DNA of 64,000 nucleotides from Bacillota bacterium. GTDB lineage: Bacteria > Bacillota > Dethiobacteria > DTU022. The DNA lies in NCBI GenBank assembly GCA_019428945.1, contig JAHYJM010000006.1:1-64000 (forward strand). Reading direction: 5' to 3'. The notes below the pieces were generated by a model. It was not told the origin of the DNA. It searched no databases and worked only from the letters and a program-made list of their open reading frames with translations. Positions 36,874-45,207 of the stretch are shown in pieces (within the stretch, counting starts at the first letter, position 1; every line of letters begins with the position of its first letter). The position numbers were made by a program, and so were the translations under genes.

Positions 36874-36903
36874 GTTATATAAATTATTAATAACATTCTT
36901 CAA
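36874..36903 (-). promoter_or_regulatory. Promoter of the glycine riboswitch-grd operon
   Basis: Minus-strand TTGAAG (36903-36898) and TATAAC (36879-36874), spacer 18 bases, immediately upstream of the first aptamer. Confidence 0.6.
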
Positions 36904-37361
36904 CATTATTAAATATCCTGCTTAATAAATATTTTATTTCAAGATTACCCTGATCATATTCCCGGAAAACATATCAGGCCAATAGATGATTTAAAACCAT
37001 GATTATTCTCGCCTCCTTTGCAAGTGTTCATTGCCCGACAATTTCGTTATCTACTTTTAATAGATTCTTTTAAAGTGCCCTTCAAGTTTTTTCCCTAACA
37101 TTTAAATTGTCAGCCATACCACCTCAAGATTAACAATTGCCTGTCAACAAATAGTCAACAAATTAACTGTATCCCTCAATAACCGAAATAATTTAATTAG
37201 CTTTGTCCACTTGTTGAAATTCTAGGATGTTAGGGCGTGAAATTTTTGCCCAAAATAAGACTTATTGATTCAGGAACTACACCTGGAATGATAGCGGGTT
37301 GAGTAAAATACAAAAAAACCGGAATTCTATCTCCGGCATTTTGATACTTATACTGATTTGA
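36904..37361. other. Gene-free stretch with two micro-ORFs
   Basis: No gene of normal size is visible. On the minus strand two tiny ORFs have good ribosome sites: 37117-37082 (11 codons, MADNLNVREKT, after GAGGTGGT, containing GAAAAAAC) and 37000-36974 (8 codons, MVLNHLLA, after AAAGGAGGCGAG). A weak hairpin CCGGA/TCCGG with a T-run lies at 37312-37336. These may be gene debris or leader peptides. Confidence 0.3.
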
Positions 37362-37393
37362 ACAAAAAAATAAGCGGGAGTAGCACTCCCGCT
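37362..37393 (-). terminator. Rho-independent terminator after the 37411 lipoprotein gene
   Basis: AGCGGGAGT and ACTCCCGCT form a perfect 9-bp stem with a 3-base loop, followed on the minus strand by TATTTTTTTG. It is 18 bases after the gene's stop. Confidence 0.85.
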
Positions 37394-37410
37394 AGGGTAT
37401 GAATTAATTA

Positions 37411-37944
37411 TTACTTGAGAATTATTGAATAGAACATGCCCATTATTTCATCATCATCAAGGTGATTTTCTCCGGCTAGGGTAATTTCAATCTGCTGGCC
37501 ATCTTTAACTGCGCCAAACTTGGTTTGCTCCAAACCTGAGAAAATATAAGTGGTCGCATGAAAAGTAAGGCCAAACAGCTCGATCTCTTCTACTTCAGTT
37601 CCATCATAGCTGGATGCAAAATTTTCAATCGATTTCTGGCCAGCATCATCTGCCAACCCGGAGCCGCGCACCCAAACTTCAACAGCCTTGCTGATCCCCT
37701 GGTAGGCCTGTAGCCCGCCGCTGATATCCATCACATCCCACCCGTCTGCGATGATCATCGAAACAGTGTCCGTTTCGTAGCGCTCACCCTCTATTGTTGG
37801 AATATCCGGCGTGGCCTCTTCACCAGCATCACCAGCAGTAGGTGAGTCGCTCTCAGAACCGCAACCCGCAATCAACATAACAGTCATAAATGTAACGACT
37901 AGTGCTAATGCATACCACTTCAAATTTTGCTTGTTCTTCATCAT
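37411..37944 (-). CDS. Small lipoprotein of unknown function
   Basis: Protein of 177 residues with a lipoprotein signal (MTVMLIAGC lipobox, Cys at about residue 28) and an acidic linker (SESDSPTAGDAGEEATPDIP). The mature domain of about 120 residues alternates beta strands and ends IMGMFYSIILK, as in small stress- or surface-associated lipoproteins. GAGGAGAGAAA precedes two ATG codons. It has its own terminator. No specific family is recognised. Confidence 0.75.
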   Translation of the reverse strand: MMKNKQNLKWYALALVVTFMTVMLIAGCGSESDSPTAGDAGEEATPDIPTIEGERYETDTVSMIIADGWDVMDISGGLQAYQGISKAVEVWVRGSGLADDAGQKSIENFASSYDGTEVEEIELFGLTFHATTYIFSGLEQTKFGAVKDGQQIEITLAGENHLDDDEIMGMFYSIILK

Positions 37945-38021
37945 TTTCTCTCCTCTTATACAAGAATGTTGTTTATGTGCGATGGATTCCGCTTAATGTA
38001 GCTGAATTCCAAATACCCCTG

Positions 38022-38702
38022 TTAAAACACCTGACTGAGATTTAAAGCAATTTCCGTGAAATAGATCATCTCTTCCGCCTTTTCCATCCCTCGTTCTGTT
38101 CTAACCTTTATACCCTGCGGATCGCCTAATAACACCAGCTCATTCCCCTTACCTGAATATTTATTGCGCCAGACTGTTAAATGCTGAGCAACTTTGGCGG
38201 CGAGATCCGCTGCTTCAGAAGTCTCTGAATAAACAGCACAATGACCACTTACCTGATCTGGGAGCAGGTTAGCTGCCAATCGGGGTGTGTCAACTGGGAA
38301 TTTGAGCTTTTTAAAAATTTCGGCCAGCACAAAGTCAGGTAAAGTGATGCCCTCATGGGCCATGATCAGAAAAGAATACCCGCAAACTTTATCAGCTTCA
38401 AATTCTGTGGAAGGCAGCAGCTCAACCTTTAAATCGCCGCCTTTATCAATCTTTTTCAGGTGTCGACAGGTTACTTTCCAGTTCACTCCCTGTTCAGTCT
38501 TTCCGGCAAGGCGGTAACTGATATTGCGTTCATCGTCGGGAGTACTGACCACTACAGGTGAAAGATCATTTTCATATTGCCATCCTTTTTCCTCTGCGGC
38601 TGTTTTTCGTTTTTGATCGGCATCTTTGCCTGATTTGATCATGAAGTAGGCCATAGCTCCAAGCCCGCCGAGAATCACAAGGACAGGCAGATATTCAAGC
38701 AC
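38022..38702 (-). CDS. Membrane-anchored protein of unknown function
   Basis: Protein of 226 residues with an N-terminal membrane segment (LPVLVILGGLGAMAYFMI) and a basic stretch, then a cytoplasmic domain of about 180 residues. The sequence AAEEKGWQYENDLSP resembles N-terminal cytosolic starts of a family of uncharacterised single-helix proteins in which a helix is followed by a KRKTAAEEKGW-type motif. The GTG start follows GAGGGGGACTGAGTATA, a long spacing. It is 77 bases upstream of the lipoprotein gene. Function unknown. Confidence 0.6.
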   Translation of the reverse strand: MLEYLPVLVILGGLGAMAYFMIKSGKDADQKRKTAAEEKGWQYENDLSPVVVSTPDDERNISYRLAGKTEQGVNWKVTCRHLKKIDKGGDLKVELLPSTEFEADKVCGYSFLIMAHEGITLPDFVLAEIFKKLKFPVDTPRLAANLLPDQVSGHCAVYSETSEAADLAAKVAQHLTVWRNKYSGKGNELVLLGDPQGIKVRTERGMEKAEEMIYFTEIALNLSQVF

Positions 38703-38791
38703 TATACTCAGTCCCCCTCTTTTGGGTCAAGCAGCGTGTAAAGATTATAAGATCAATATAAACATCTGTGCCGATGAATAGCATTTATCTT

Positions 38792-39148
38792 CTAATTTTC
38801 AAGCGCTTTTAAAATGGAATCTATCGACAGCATGCCGTAATCAATTATAAATTCATTGTCATCATCAGTGATTAAGGTGATTCTTTTATTAAGCATGCTT
38901 CTTTTGGGAATAATACTTTTAATCTTTTCGCGGGAGACAACTAAAAACTGTTCCCCGTCAATGGTTTTTAATAAAGCCTTATCGAGAATGGCATTAATAG
39001 ATGTGTCAAACTTGCTCAGGTAGATTACTCTTTTATCGGTTACTGTTAAATCTCCAAGATAGCGACCGATATCGGGGATAACAAAATTAGTAGTCCAGGT
39101 ACCCAGTTCCTTTTCATCACTGTCCAGGGGAAAAGTGCATTTAGCCAT
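38792..39148 (-). CDS. Small PH-like domain protein
   Basis: Protein of 118 residues. The order of strands GDLTVTDKRVIYLSKF, EQFLVVSREKIKSIIPKRS, RITLITDDDNEFIIDYG, then a C-terminal helix SIDSILKALEN is typical of bacterial PH-like/GRAM folds (bPH family). No signal or membrane segment is seen, so it is probably cytoplasmic. The ATG follows GGGAGGTTAGTGA. It lies between the AraC regulator and the membrane protein, all on the minus strand, but gaps of 90-120 bases leave cotranscription open. Function unknown. Confidence 0.65.
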   Translation of the reverse strand: MAKCTFPLDSDEKELGTWTTNFVIPDIGRYLGDLTVTDKRVIYLSKFDTSINAILDKALLKTIDGEQFLVVSREKIKSIIPKRSMLNKRITLITDDDNEFIIDYGMLSIDSILKALEN

Positions 39149-39268
39149 TCACTAACCTCCCTTCCTCATAATCAGCGGCCTATCGGCCTATATTGATCAT
39201 ATGCAGAAGAGGGGGAAGCGGCTATGAAAATATTGCTCTATTATTGTTGGTTATTGCTCAATATTCGC

Positions 39269-40162
39269 TTAATAGCAGGTTTTTTTGCGGTAATTGATTG
39301 GGCTGATCCCGGTAAGTTTTTTAAAGACTTTGCTGAAGTGGCTGTGTTCGGAGAATCCACAGAGAAAACAGATCTCTGTGATTGAGTAATTGCTGAAGGT
39401 CAACATTTCTTTTGCCTTATCAATTTTCAGGTGCACAAGATATTCGTGTGGTGTCTTTCCTGTCTCTTTTTTAAATAACCGGATAAAGTAATAGGGGCTG
39501 AGGTTCGCTATTTTAAAAAGTTCACTGTTTGACAGTTGTTGGTTATAGTTATCGTTAAGGTATTCAATAGCTTTCAGGATATTCTCTCTCACCCCGATTT
39601 CTTTCCGGTTCATTCTGGTCATTACATTACTCTGTGTATTGCGTAGCAGTTCAATAACCAGCTGCATGCTAATGCTTTCCAAGATGAATCGATGACCGGT
39701 CTGTTGGGCACGAGCCTCTTCAACAAACTGGTCGACCAACAGCTGTAGATTTTGACTGAAGGGTTTGGCTTCAGCTTTAAAATGGATTTTTTTGATCCCG
39801 GTTAATGAATGAGCAGTCTGCTGAATGTAATCCTTCTGAATGTAAAGGCACAGTGAGTTATAGATTGTAAATTCCCCAATGACCCCGTGAGGCTGGCCAG
39901 GATTGGTTGGGACTATCATCCCTGGCCGGGGAACAATAATTGCCTGATCCGCTTTCAAGTTTATCAGGTGAGGTGAATAGGAGAAGGGGATAAAAAATTC
40001 GTAGCCTTCATGGGCATGTTCATAGGATACCACGTCAATTGGCTTGTGAGTAATCAGGATGTCCACATTACTACTGTTATATATTTCAAAATCGGGAGAT
40101 ACAAGCTCCTCCGGTTCGTAAATCTGATCTAATTCATTTATTACAGCCAAACTTTTTTCCAT
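39269..40162 (-). CDS. AraC-family transcriptional regulator
   Basis: About 297 residues from ATG 40162, after AAGAGGA; the track start 14 codons upstream is less likely. The N-terminal half is a cupin-like ligand domain (YEHAHEGYEFFIPFSYSPHL, with a conserved histidine pair) and the C-terminal 100 residues are the double helix-turn-helix domain (LSNSELFKIANLSPYYFIRL and FSEHSHFSKVFKKLTGISP). Such regulators usually sense sugars or small organic acids. Downstream it is followed by a short PH-like gene; upstream a 276-base intergenic region faces the divergent lipoprotein genes, which are candidate targets. Confidence 0.88.
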   Translation of the reverse strand: MEKSLAVINELDQIYEPEELVSPDFEIYNSSNVDILITHKPIDVVSYEHAHEGYEFFIPFSYSPHLINLKADQAIIVPRPGMIVPTNPGQPHGVIGEFTIYNSLCLYIQKDYIQQTAHSLTGIKKIHFKAEAKPFSQNLQLLVDQFVEEARAQQTGHRFILESISMQLVIELLRNTQSNVMTRMNRKEIGVRENILKAIEYLNDNYNQQLSNSELFKIANLSPYYFIRLFKKETGKTPHEYLVHLKIDKAKEMLTFSNYSITEICFLCGFSEHSHFSKVFKKLTGISPINYRKKTCY

Positions 40163-40320
40163 ACAATAGAATCCTCTTAGCCCCAATTTGATCCAACTAA
40201 TCATATTATAGCTTTTAATTCAGAAAAATGACAGTGATCTACATATTTTTTATATTTACTTACTCATTGGATATTTATTTGCATTAGTAAGATTGTTGCT
40301 TTTATTAAAATCGAGTGATC

Positions 40321-40350
40321 TTGATTAGCAACATAGTGGTATAGTATTAT
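40321..40350 (+). promoter_or_regulatory. Candidate promoter for the lipoprotein cluster
   Basis: TTGATT (40321-40326) and TATTAT (40345-40350) with an 18-base spacer, 88 bases before the first lipoprotein start codon. Confidence 0.45.
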
Positions 40351-40438
40351 TATCCCAGCAGAAAAGCAGTTTTATATCTAATTACCCAGCGCAGCTATTC
40401 AGCATGAAGGAGATATATTGGCAGTGGGAGGACTTGAT

Positions 40439-40801
40439 ATGATTAAAAAGGATTTACTTGCTCCGCTCATATTTTTATTTATTCTTATCTTATCTCTGAC
40501 ATGTTGTCTGGAAGAGTCAGGCGAGGAAGAGGGCATTTTACCTGAACCGGAAGGGTCGGAAAATGTGGAAGAGCCCTCCTTTGCTGATATTGATGAGCCG
40601 ATACCAAATGGTGTTTTAGTCACTGCTTATGATGAGGTTTTTGGCTGGTCGGCAGCTTTTAAGTGGGTTGGACCTGCCACATATGTAGGGCTTGATTTTT
40701 CATATTTTCTTGAAGAGTCCATTCTCTGGGTTACGGAGATAGGAGGAGACTCAAGAATTATTGATCTGCGAGTCTCTTCATTTTATGCCCGGCTTCAGTG
40801 A
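40439..40801 (+). CDS. Small predicted lipoprotein
   Basis: About 120 residues from ATG 40439, after GGGAGGACTTGAT. A TTG at 40418 with AAGGAGATATA is a competing start 21 bases upstream. The signal LLAPLIFLFILILSLTCC gives a lipobox LSLTC. The mature part starts with an acidic region (EESGEEEGILPEPEGSENVE), then a compact domain (VFGWSAAFKWVGPATYVG). It is the first of three plus-strand lipoprotein genes and may be controlled by the divergent AraC regulator. No family recognised. Confidence 0.6.
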   Translation: MIKKDLLAPLIFLFILILSLTCCLEESGEEEGILPEPEGSENVEEPSFADIDEPIPNGVLVTAYDEVFGWSAAFKWVGPATYVGLDFSYFLEESILWVTEIGGDSRIIDLRVSSFYARLQ

Positions 40802-40984
40802 CAGGATATGAATAAGTGTTTCAATTTACTCCCAAAATATTAGCAAAATTTTTATAAGATACAGCCACATTGCAGGTATTTTGCCATCTATTAACGAATT
40901 GATAGAAACAAAGGACTATTGATAGCCTTTTGTCGGTTTGTATTTATACAGCCTTAGGAATGATCTTAGGGGGAGGCAGAACAA

Positions 40985-41497
40985 ATGCGCTGGAGAAGCC
41001 GTTTGCTTTTGTGCAAGATTATCTTCATCTTATTAAGCCTCTTGGTCTCAGGATGTACCGTTACCGACATTGTAGGTTCAAATGAAACGCAGCCTTTAGA
41101 GGAAGAAATTGACGGTCCCGGTGGATTGACCCCCTTTGGCCCGGAGCAAGAACCGTTGTTCGATTTCTATAATCTTCCTACAAACTGGCCTCGGATGGTC
41201 CCTATAATGAACGAGTTTCAGGTAACGCATTACGACTGGTTGGAAGAAGAAATGTATGCTGCCGGTTATAGCAATGTGAGCATGTCAAGAGCCAGTAACT
41301 ACTACACCAATGCCCAAAAAATACATGTCAGCTCTAATATTTGGGAACAGGACCCAACAAACCCTTCTGTTACGGCAGGTTCGAGACAGGTCTTTCACTA
41401 TATTGGTGAGGGAAATACTTTGTCGGTTGTTTTGCTCGAAAGTGGCGAGGACAGCCTTTATTTTGAGCTTTACTTTAAACCAACATCTCAAGAGTGA
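40985..41497 (+). CDS. Predicted lipoprotein
   Basis: Protein of 170 residues with signal FILLSLLVSGC (lipobox VSGC, Cys about residue 24). After a linker, the domain has NLPTNWPRMVPIMNEFQVTH, repeated aromatic residues and a C-terminal SVVLLESGEDSLYFELYF, a beta-sandwich-like alternation. AGGGGGAGGCAGAACAA precedes the ATG. It is separated from its neighbours by 183 and 40 bases; the latter suggests an operon with the third lipoprotein. No family recognised. Confidence 0.68.
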   Translation: MRWRSRLLLCKIIFILLSLLVSGCTVTDIVGSNETQPLEEEIDGPGGLTPFGPEQEPLFDFYNLPTNWPRMVPIMNEFQVTHYDWLEEEMYAAGYSNVSMSRASNYYTNAQKIHVSSNIWEQDPTNPSVTAGSRQVFHYIGEGNTLSVVLLESGEDSLYFELYFKPTSQE

Positions 41498-41537
41498 AGT
41501 TTCATAGTACCATAAGTAAATTAGAGGAGGCGTATGG

Positions 41538-42443
41538 GTGTCTATTTACAAAAAGAACGGAATCGTTGGTTTAATGCTGGTAGCCTTGCTCATCATGGCA
41601 CTACTGGCAGGCTGCGGTGGAGGTGCAGACGAAAATAATGTAGATTCATCAAGTGAGGGTGGAGCTTCAGGTAACTCCGCCAGCTTTTCCGGCGAATGGA
41701 CGGGGATGCAGCTTCTCTCTGAGATCAGCGGGCCAGATGCTGAGCAGTATATGGAGATGGAAGGCTTAACGCTTGATTCCCGCCTGCTTCTCACTCTTCA
41801 CGATAACAGTACGGGAACAGCAGATCTTTATTTTGCCGATGAGCTTGCCGGTTCAGCATTGACTGCAACTGCGGCACATGACCGACTAACACTCAGTGGC
41901 GCTCTGTGGGGTGACCCCTTCGAGTGGAGCGGTACTTTTGAATATGATGAGGATGCAGACGAATGGACGTTAACCGGTGGAGGCGATATCACGGGCACGA
42001 CAGAGGATGTGGTCTTTCATATCGTCTTAAGCCTGAATCAATCGGCTGCGGATGCGCCCGGAGGACAACAGGCTGAGGAGACCGAAACGGGTAGTCAGAC
42101 CGCAAGTGTCGATGCTCCCCTCGAGCAAATGTTAATCGGTTCGTGGATGCGTGAGCCTTCGAATGTACTGGTTGAAAGAACCATCAGGGTATTTAACGCC
42201 GACGGCACAGTCTTGGGCATTGTGGCAAAACCAGGCTCAGGTGATACGGAAGCTACCTGGAATACCGGTTCCTGGGAAAAAGACGCGCCCATAAATGGCA
42301 CCTGGATAGTAGATGGAGACATGCTCATCGTGGAATTTGAAAATGATCTAATCTCCTTTGAAACAGAAGTACGGGTGGTCGATGCGAACACCATTGTCAT
42401 CAAAGAGGTTCATACCCTTTATGATTATTACAGGTTGCCCTAA
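41538..42443 (+). CDS. Lipoprotein with two beta-rich domains
   Basis: Protein of 301 residues. The signal GLMLVALLIMALLAGC gives a clear lipobox. A linker (GGGADENNVDSSSEGGASG) leads to two domains of about 110 residues: SGEWTGMQLLSEISGPDAEQ and GSWMREPSNVLVERTIRVFN. Both have lipocalin-like patterns where a Trp-containing first strand is followed by GTA/GTV and WTLTGG or TWNTGSW. The C-terminal half resembles DUF5640-like beta barrels of small lipoproteins. The start is GTG after GAGGAGGCGTATGG; the overlapping ATG at 41533 is out of frame. Function unknown. Confidence 0.7.
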   Translation: MSIYKKNGIVGLMLVALLIMALLAGCGGGADENNVDSSSEGGASGNSASFSGEWTGMQLLSEISGPDAEQYMEMEGLTLDSRLLLTLHDNSTGTADLYFADELAGSALTATAAHDRLTLSGALWGDPFEWSGTFEYDEDADEWTLTGGGDITGTTEDVVFHIVLSLNQSAADAPGGQQAEETETGSQTASVDAPLEQMLIGSWMREPSNVLVERTIRVFNADGTVLGIVAKPGSGDTEATWNTGSWEKDAPINGTWIVDGDMLIVEFENDLISFETEVRVVDANTIVIKEVHTLYDYYRLP

Positions 42444-42460
42444 AGAACCGTATTAAAAAT

Positions 42461-42523
42461 GCCCCACCGGACAGACATCACAATCGACCTCCTGATTTAT
42501 AGGAAGCAGAAGTAGTGCCTTTT
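42461..42523 (-). pseudogene. Decayed tRNA-Arg 3'-half-like fragment
   Basis: On the plus strand CGACCTCCTGATT (42485-42497) is identical to the anticodon/variable region complement of the intact tRNA-Arg at 51641, and CCGG..CAG upstream aligns with its T-arm. The continuation TAGGAAGCAGAAGTAGTGCCTTT is not tRNA but is shared with the similar fragment at 48545. Confidence 0.35.
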
Positions 42524-42936
42524 AGTGATTCCCAATAGCAATACATCCTTGGTATCAGACATTTCCAGCATACCAAGATACACATTATTATAAATGGCAT
42601 AATGTGATACCAGAAAAACAACAAAAAAGTGTAAGCGAATTTATAAACTCTGCTGAACGGTTAATGATATTCTGTTTAACGCTTAAATTTAAGGGCTCTC
42701 ACTGTGCATAGAGCTCATGTTCACTTTAGGGGCACGAACAGATGCGCTATTAATAAAGGTGCTCATTAATATTAGTGCAGTCGAAATAGGATAAAGGTAT
42801 TTTCCATAAAAAAAAGAAATTAGAACATGGTTTTCTTAAAACATTCTATACTTCCTTCAATCTTTGAGAAAAAATAAGATGTTGATTAGAATAATAATGG
42901 CTGCACACTCTGAATTATTAAATGGAGAAGATAAAG
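42524..42936. other. Gene-free AT-rich stretch
   Basis: No ORF, RNA or clear promoter is supported here. The stretch is AT-rich and follows the tRNA-like fragment, ending at the glycosyltransferase gene. Confidence 0.4.
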
Positions 42937-44043
42937 ATGTGGACTGATTTAATGCCAATCGCAGGCTTAGTTATTGGTTTCCTCCTATTCTACAGGTATC
43001 CCATCCTTTCAGGTAATTACACCAAACTTGAACCTGAAAAGATTTCAATTATAATTCCGGTCAGAAACGAAGAAGAAAATCTGGCTTTACTCCTTGAAGA
43101 TCTAAAAAATCAGAATGCACCTTTATTTGAAGTAATTTGCGTTGATGATAACTCTGAGGATGGAACAGCAAAAGTTGCTGAATCATTTGCTGAATTATTG
43201 AATGTAAAATTAATATCCGTTCATGATAAACCTGATGATTGGACTGGCAAATCATGGGCATGTCAGGTCGGAGCCAATAAAGCAAGGGGCAAATTACTTT
43301 TATTCCTTGACGCTGATGTTCGCCTGCAACCTGATGCTTTTGGCACGCTGATTAAAAATTATCAAATAGATAATTGTGCTCTTTCTGTTCAGCCATATCA
43401 TGAAGCGAAAAATATTTATGAGCAGCTCTCTCTTTTCTTCAATTTAATCCTTATCGCTGCCAACGGAGTTGGCGTATTCTTTTCATTTAAGAATATCGGC
43501 CTTTTTGGTCCGGTGATCTTAATTGACAAGGAAAGTTACAATGCAATAGGAGGGCATTTTTCAGTAAGAGATAGTATAGTTGACGATCTTGCGCTGGGTG
43601 AAAATATGGTTATGAACAATTTAAAGTATAAGCTTTTCCTGGGGGGCGATGTGATCACTTTCAGGATGTATCGTTCAGGCATTAATCAGCTGATTCAGGG
43701 GTGGACAAAAAACTTCGCCACCGGTGCAGGAAAAACCCCTTTTTACCTTATGGCAATGGTGATCCTATGGATAGGGACATGCATCTATGCTGCATATAAC
43801 CTGACTCTTTCATCAATTAATTTGAATCTACCGGAAATGGCAGTTTATCTTCTTCTATATCTAATCATTGTTTTCCAGATTGGGAGAGCGGCTGTTCAGG
43901 TAGGTAGTTTTACAAGAATGACAATCCTGCTTTACCCACTGCCATTAACTTTTTTTCTTTTTCTGTTTTTGCTTTCTCTTTATAAAAAAATGTTTCGCCA
44001 CAATGCAACATGGAAAGGCAGAAAGGTCTATTTAAGGAGATAA
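42937..44043 (+). CDS. Family 2 glycosyltransferase, CrtQ-like
   Basis: About 368 residues from ATG 42937, after GGAGAAGATAAAG; the track ATG 15 bases upstream overlaps that site. N-terminal membrane segment (LMPIAGLVIGFLLFYRYPI), then a GT-A domain: SIIIPVRNEEENL, CVDDNSEDGT, LFLDADVRL (DxD) and WTGKSWACQVGAN, the last characteristic of 4,4'-diaponeurosporenoate glycosyltransferases. Three or four helices close the C-terminus. It would glycosylate a lipid or carotenoid acid at the membrane. Three bases separate it from the acyltransferase gene. Confidence 0.82.
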   Translation: MWTDLMPIAGLVIGFLLFYRYPILSGNYTKLEPEKISIIIPVRNEEENLALLLEDLKNQNAPLFEVICVDDNSEDGTAKVAESFAELLNVKLISVHDKPDDWTGKSWACQVGANKARGKLLLFLDADVRLQPDAFGTLIKNYQIDNCALSVQPYHEAKNIYEQLSLFFNLILIAANGVGVFFSFKNIGLFGPVILIDKESYNAIGGHFSVRDSIVDDLALGENMVMNNLKYKLFLGGDVITFRMYRSGINQLIQGWTKNFATGAGKTPFYLMAMVILWIGTCIYAAYNLTLSSINLNLPEMAVYLLLYLIIVFQIGRAAVQVGSFTRMTILLYPLPLTFFLFLFLLSLYKKMFRHNATWKGRKVYLRR

Positions 44044-44046
44044 AAT

Positions 44047-44610
44047 ATGCAATTGATTACATTTCAGCTACCGACAGCATGGACCATTGTTCTTTTTGCA
44101 TTATTATGGTTTCTGCTTCACCTGACAGCATCAGCGGTCAGTCATAGGATTGATGAAAAATATCTTTCCGTTGAAAAAGCACTATTTAAAACTCGAACCT
44201 GGGAAAAAGAGGGACAATTATATGACAGATTATTAAGAGCAAAAAAATGGAAGAAATTTTTACCGGAAATATATCTCTTCAAGCAAGGGGTTCTTAAAGA
44301 GATCCTCTCTAAAAAAGAGCCGGGCACGAAAAAAAAGGAGCTTTTGGAACAATACTTGTTGGAGTCCTGCCGGGCAGAGTTATCGCACTGGTTGGCCATT
44401 ACCCCTTTCTGGATCTTCGGGTTTTTTGCCCCACCCCCGGTTATACCCTACATGCTGCTATACGCCCTGGCGGCAAATATACCCTGTATTATTATTCAGC
44501 GTTATAACAGACCGAGAATAACCAAACTGCTTTTAAAATCAAGCAGTGAATCGGCAGGAAATTTAACCAGCGTTTTTTCAACGCTCAGGAAATTAGAGCC
44601 GGGGAATTAG
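44047..44610 (+). CDS. Glycosyl-carotenoid acyltransferase-like protein (CrtO type)
   Basis: Protein of 187 residues resembling glycosyl-4,4'-diaponeurosporenoate acyltransferase. Recognition blocks are FKTRTWEKEGQLYDRLLRAK, KKWKKFLPEI, the ESCRAELSHWLAI region and two C-terminal membrane helices (ITPFWIFGFFAPPPVIPYML). In staphyloxanthin synthesis CrtO acylates the C6 of the glucose added by CrtQ. Here the gene directly follows the CrtQ-like gene, with the same order of steps, which supports a glycolipid that is first glycosylated and then acylated. The acceptor is unknown. Confidence 0.78.
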   Translation: MQLITFQLPTAWTIVLFALLWFLLHLTASAVSHRIDEKYLSVEKALFKTRTWEKEGQLYDRLLRAKKWKKFLPEIYLFKQGVLKEILSKKEPGTKKKELLEQYLLESCRAELSHWLAITPFWIFGFFAPPPVIPYMLLYALAANIPCIIIQRYNRPRITKLLLKSSSESAGNLTSVFSTLRKLEPGN

Positions 44611-44618
44611 AAAACTCC

Positions 44619-45095
44619 TCAACCAAATTTTTTCGATAAAAATTTTCGATAAATCTTGTTAAATCGTGGGATATTATTAAATATATCGCCCCATAAATCA
44701 TAATAATCACGTTGCTCAATGATCAATCCCTGATCATTTAATGTCAGTCTGGTGCTCCCATATAGCGGTGTACTTGGATACTTGGTAAATGACATTGTCA
44801 TAATCCATTCAATCATAATAATTTTATCTTGCTTTAAAACGTTTAGCAGCTCCATATTTAGGCTTTGGCAGCGCTTAGCCAGCCGCTGACACATGGCGTT
44901 GAAAGCTTCTTTTCCTTCAATGCGCTGGATGGTATCCTGAAAAACGATCTGTGAATCGTAATAAGGAAATAAGTGTGACCAGTCCGGCTCGCCTTGTGTG
45001 TTGTATGTCTTAGACCACAAGCTGTAAACTGAATCCACGGTAAGAGGCTCACGTACAAGTTTATCTTCATCATTGGGAATATTTTGTTGATGCAC
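44619..45095 (-). CDS. SnoaL/NTF2-like protein
   Basis: Protein of 158 residues with the SnoaL/NTF2 cone fold pattern: LYSLWSKTYNT-like helix followed by YYDSQIVFQDTIQRIEGKEA, KQDKIIMIEWIMTMSF and RDYYDLWGDIFNN. Members act as small isomerases, cyclases or binding proteins. The GTG start follows AGAAGGGAGTTAACCT. It is the last of three minus-strand genes with the desaturase-like and SDR genes, 112 bases after the former, and converges on the acyltransferase. A role in the same lipid pathway is likely by context only. Confidence 0.65.
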   Translation of the reverse strand: MHQQNIPNDEDKLVREPLTVDSVYSLWSKTYNTQGEPDWSHLFPYYDSQIVFQDTIQRIEGKEAFNAMCQRLAKRCQSLNMELLNVLKQDKIIMIEWIMTMSFTKYPSTPLYGSTRLTLNDQGLIIEQRDYYDLWGDIFNNIPRFNKIYRKFLSKKFG

Positions 45096-45207
45096 AGGTT
45101 AACTCCCTTCTCAAATTTTTTATGTTTTGCTCAAAGCTTCGGCAATCAGTTTACCGAACCATGACGCCACTGGTATTCCTGTGCAGGGGGCCTGCCAGCC
45201 AAAGGCC

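Noticed and set aside
36708-36896. 62-codon ORF on the minus strand
   Set aside because: It is the glycine riboswitch read as protein.
37312-37336. CCGGA/TCCGG hairpin with T-run as second terminator
   Set aside because: Stem of five pairs only; the adjacent 9-bp hairpin explains termination.
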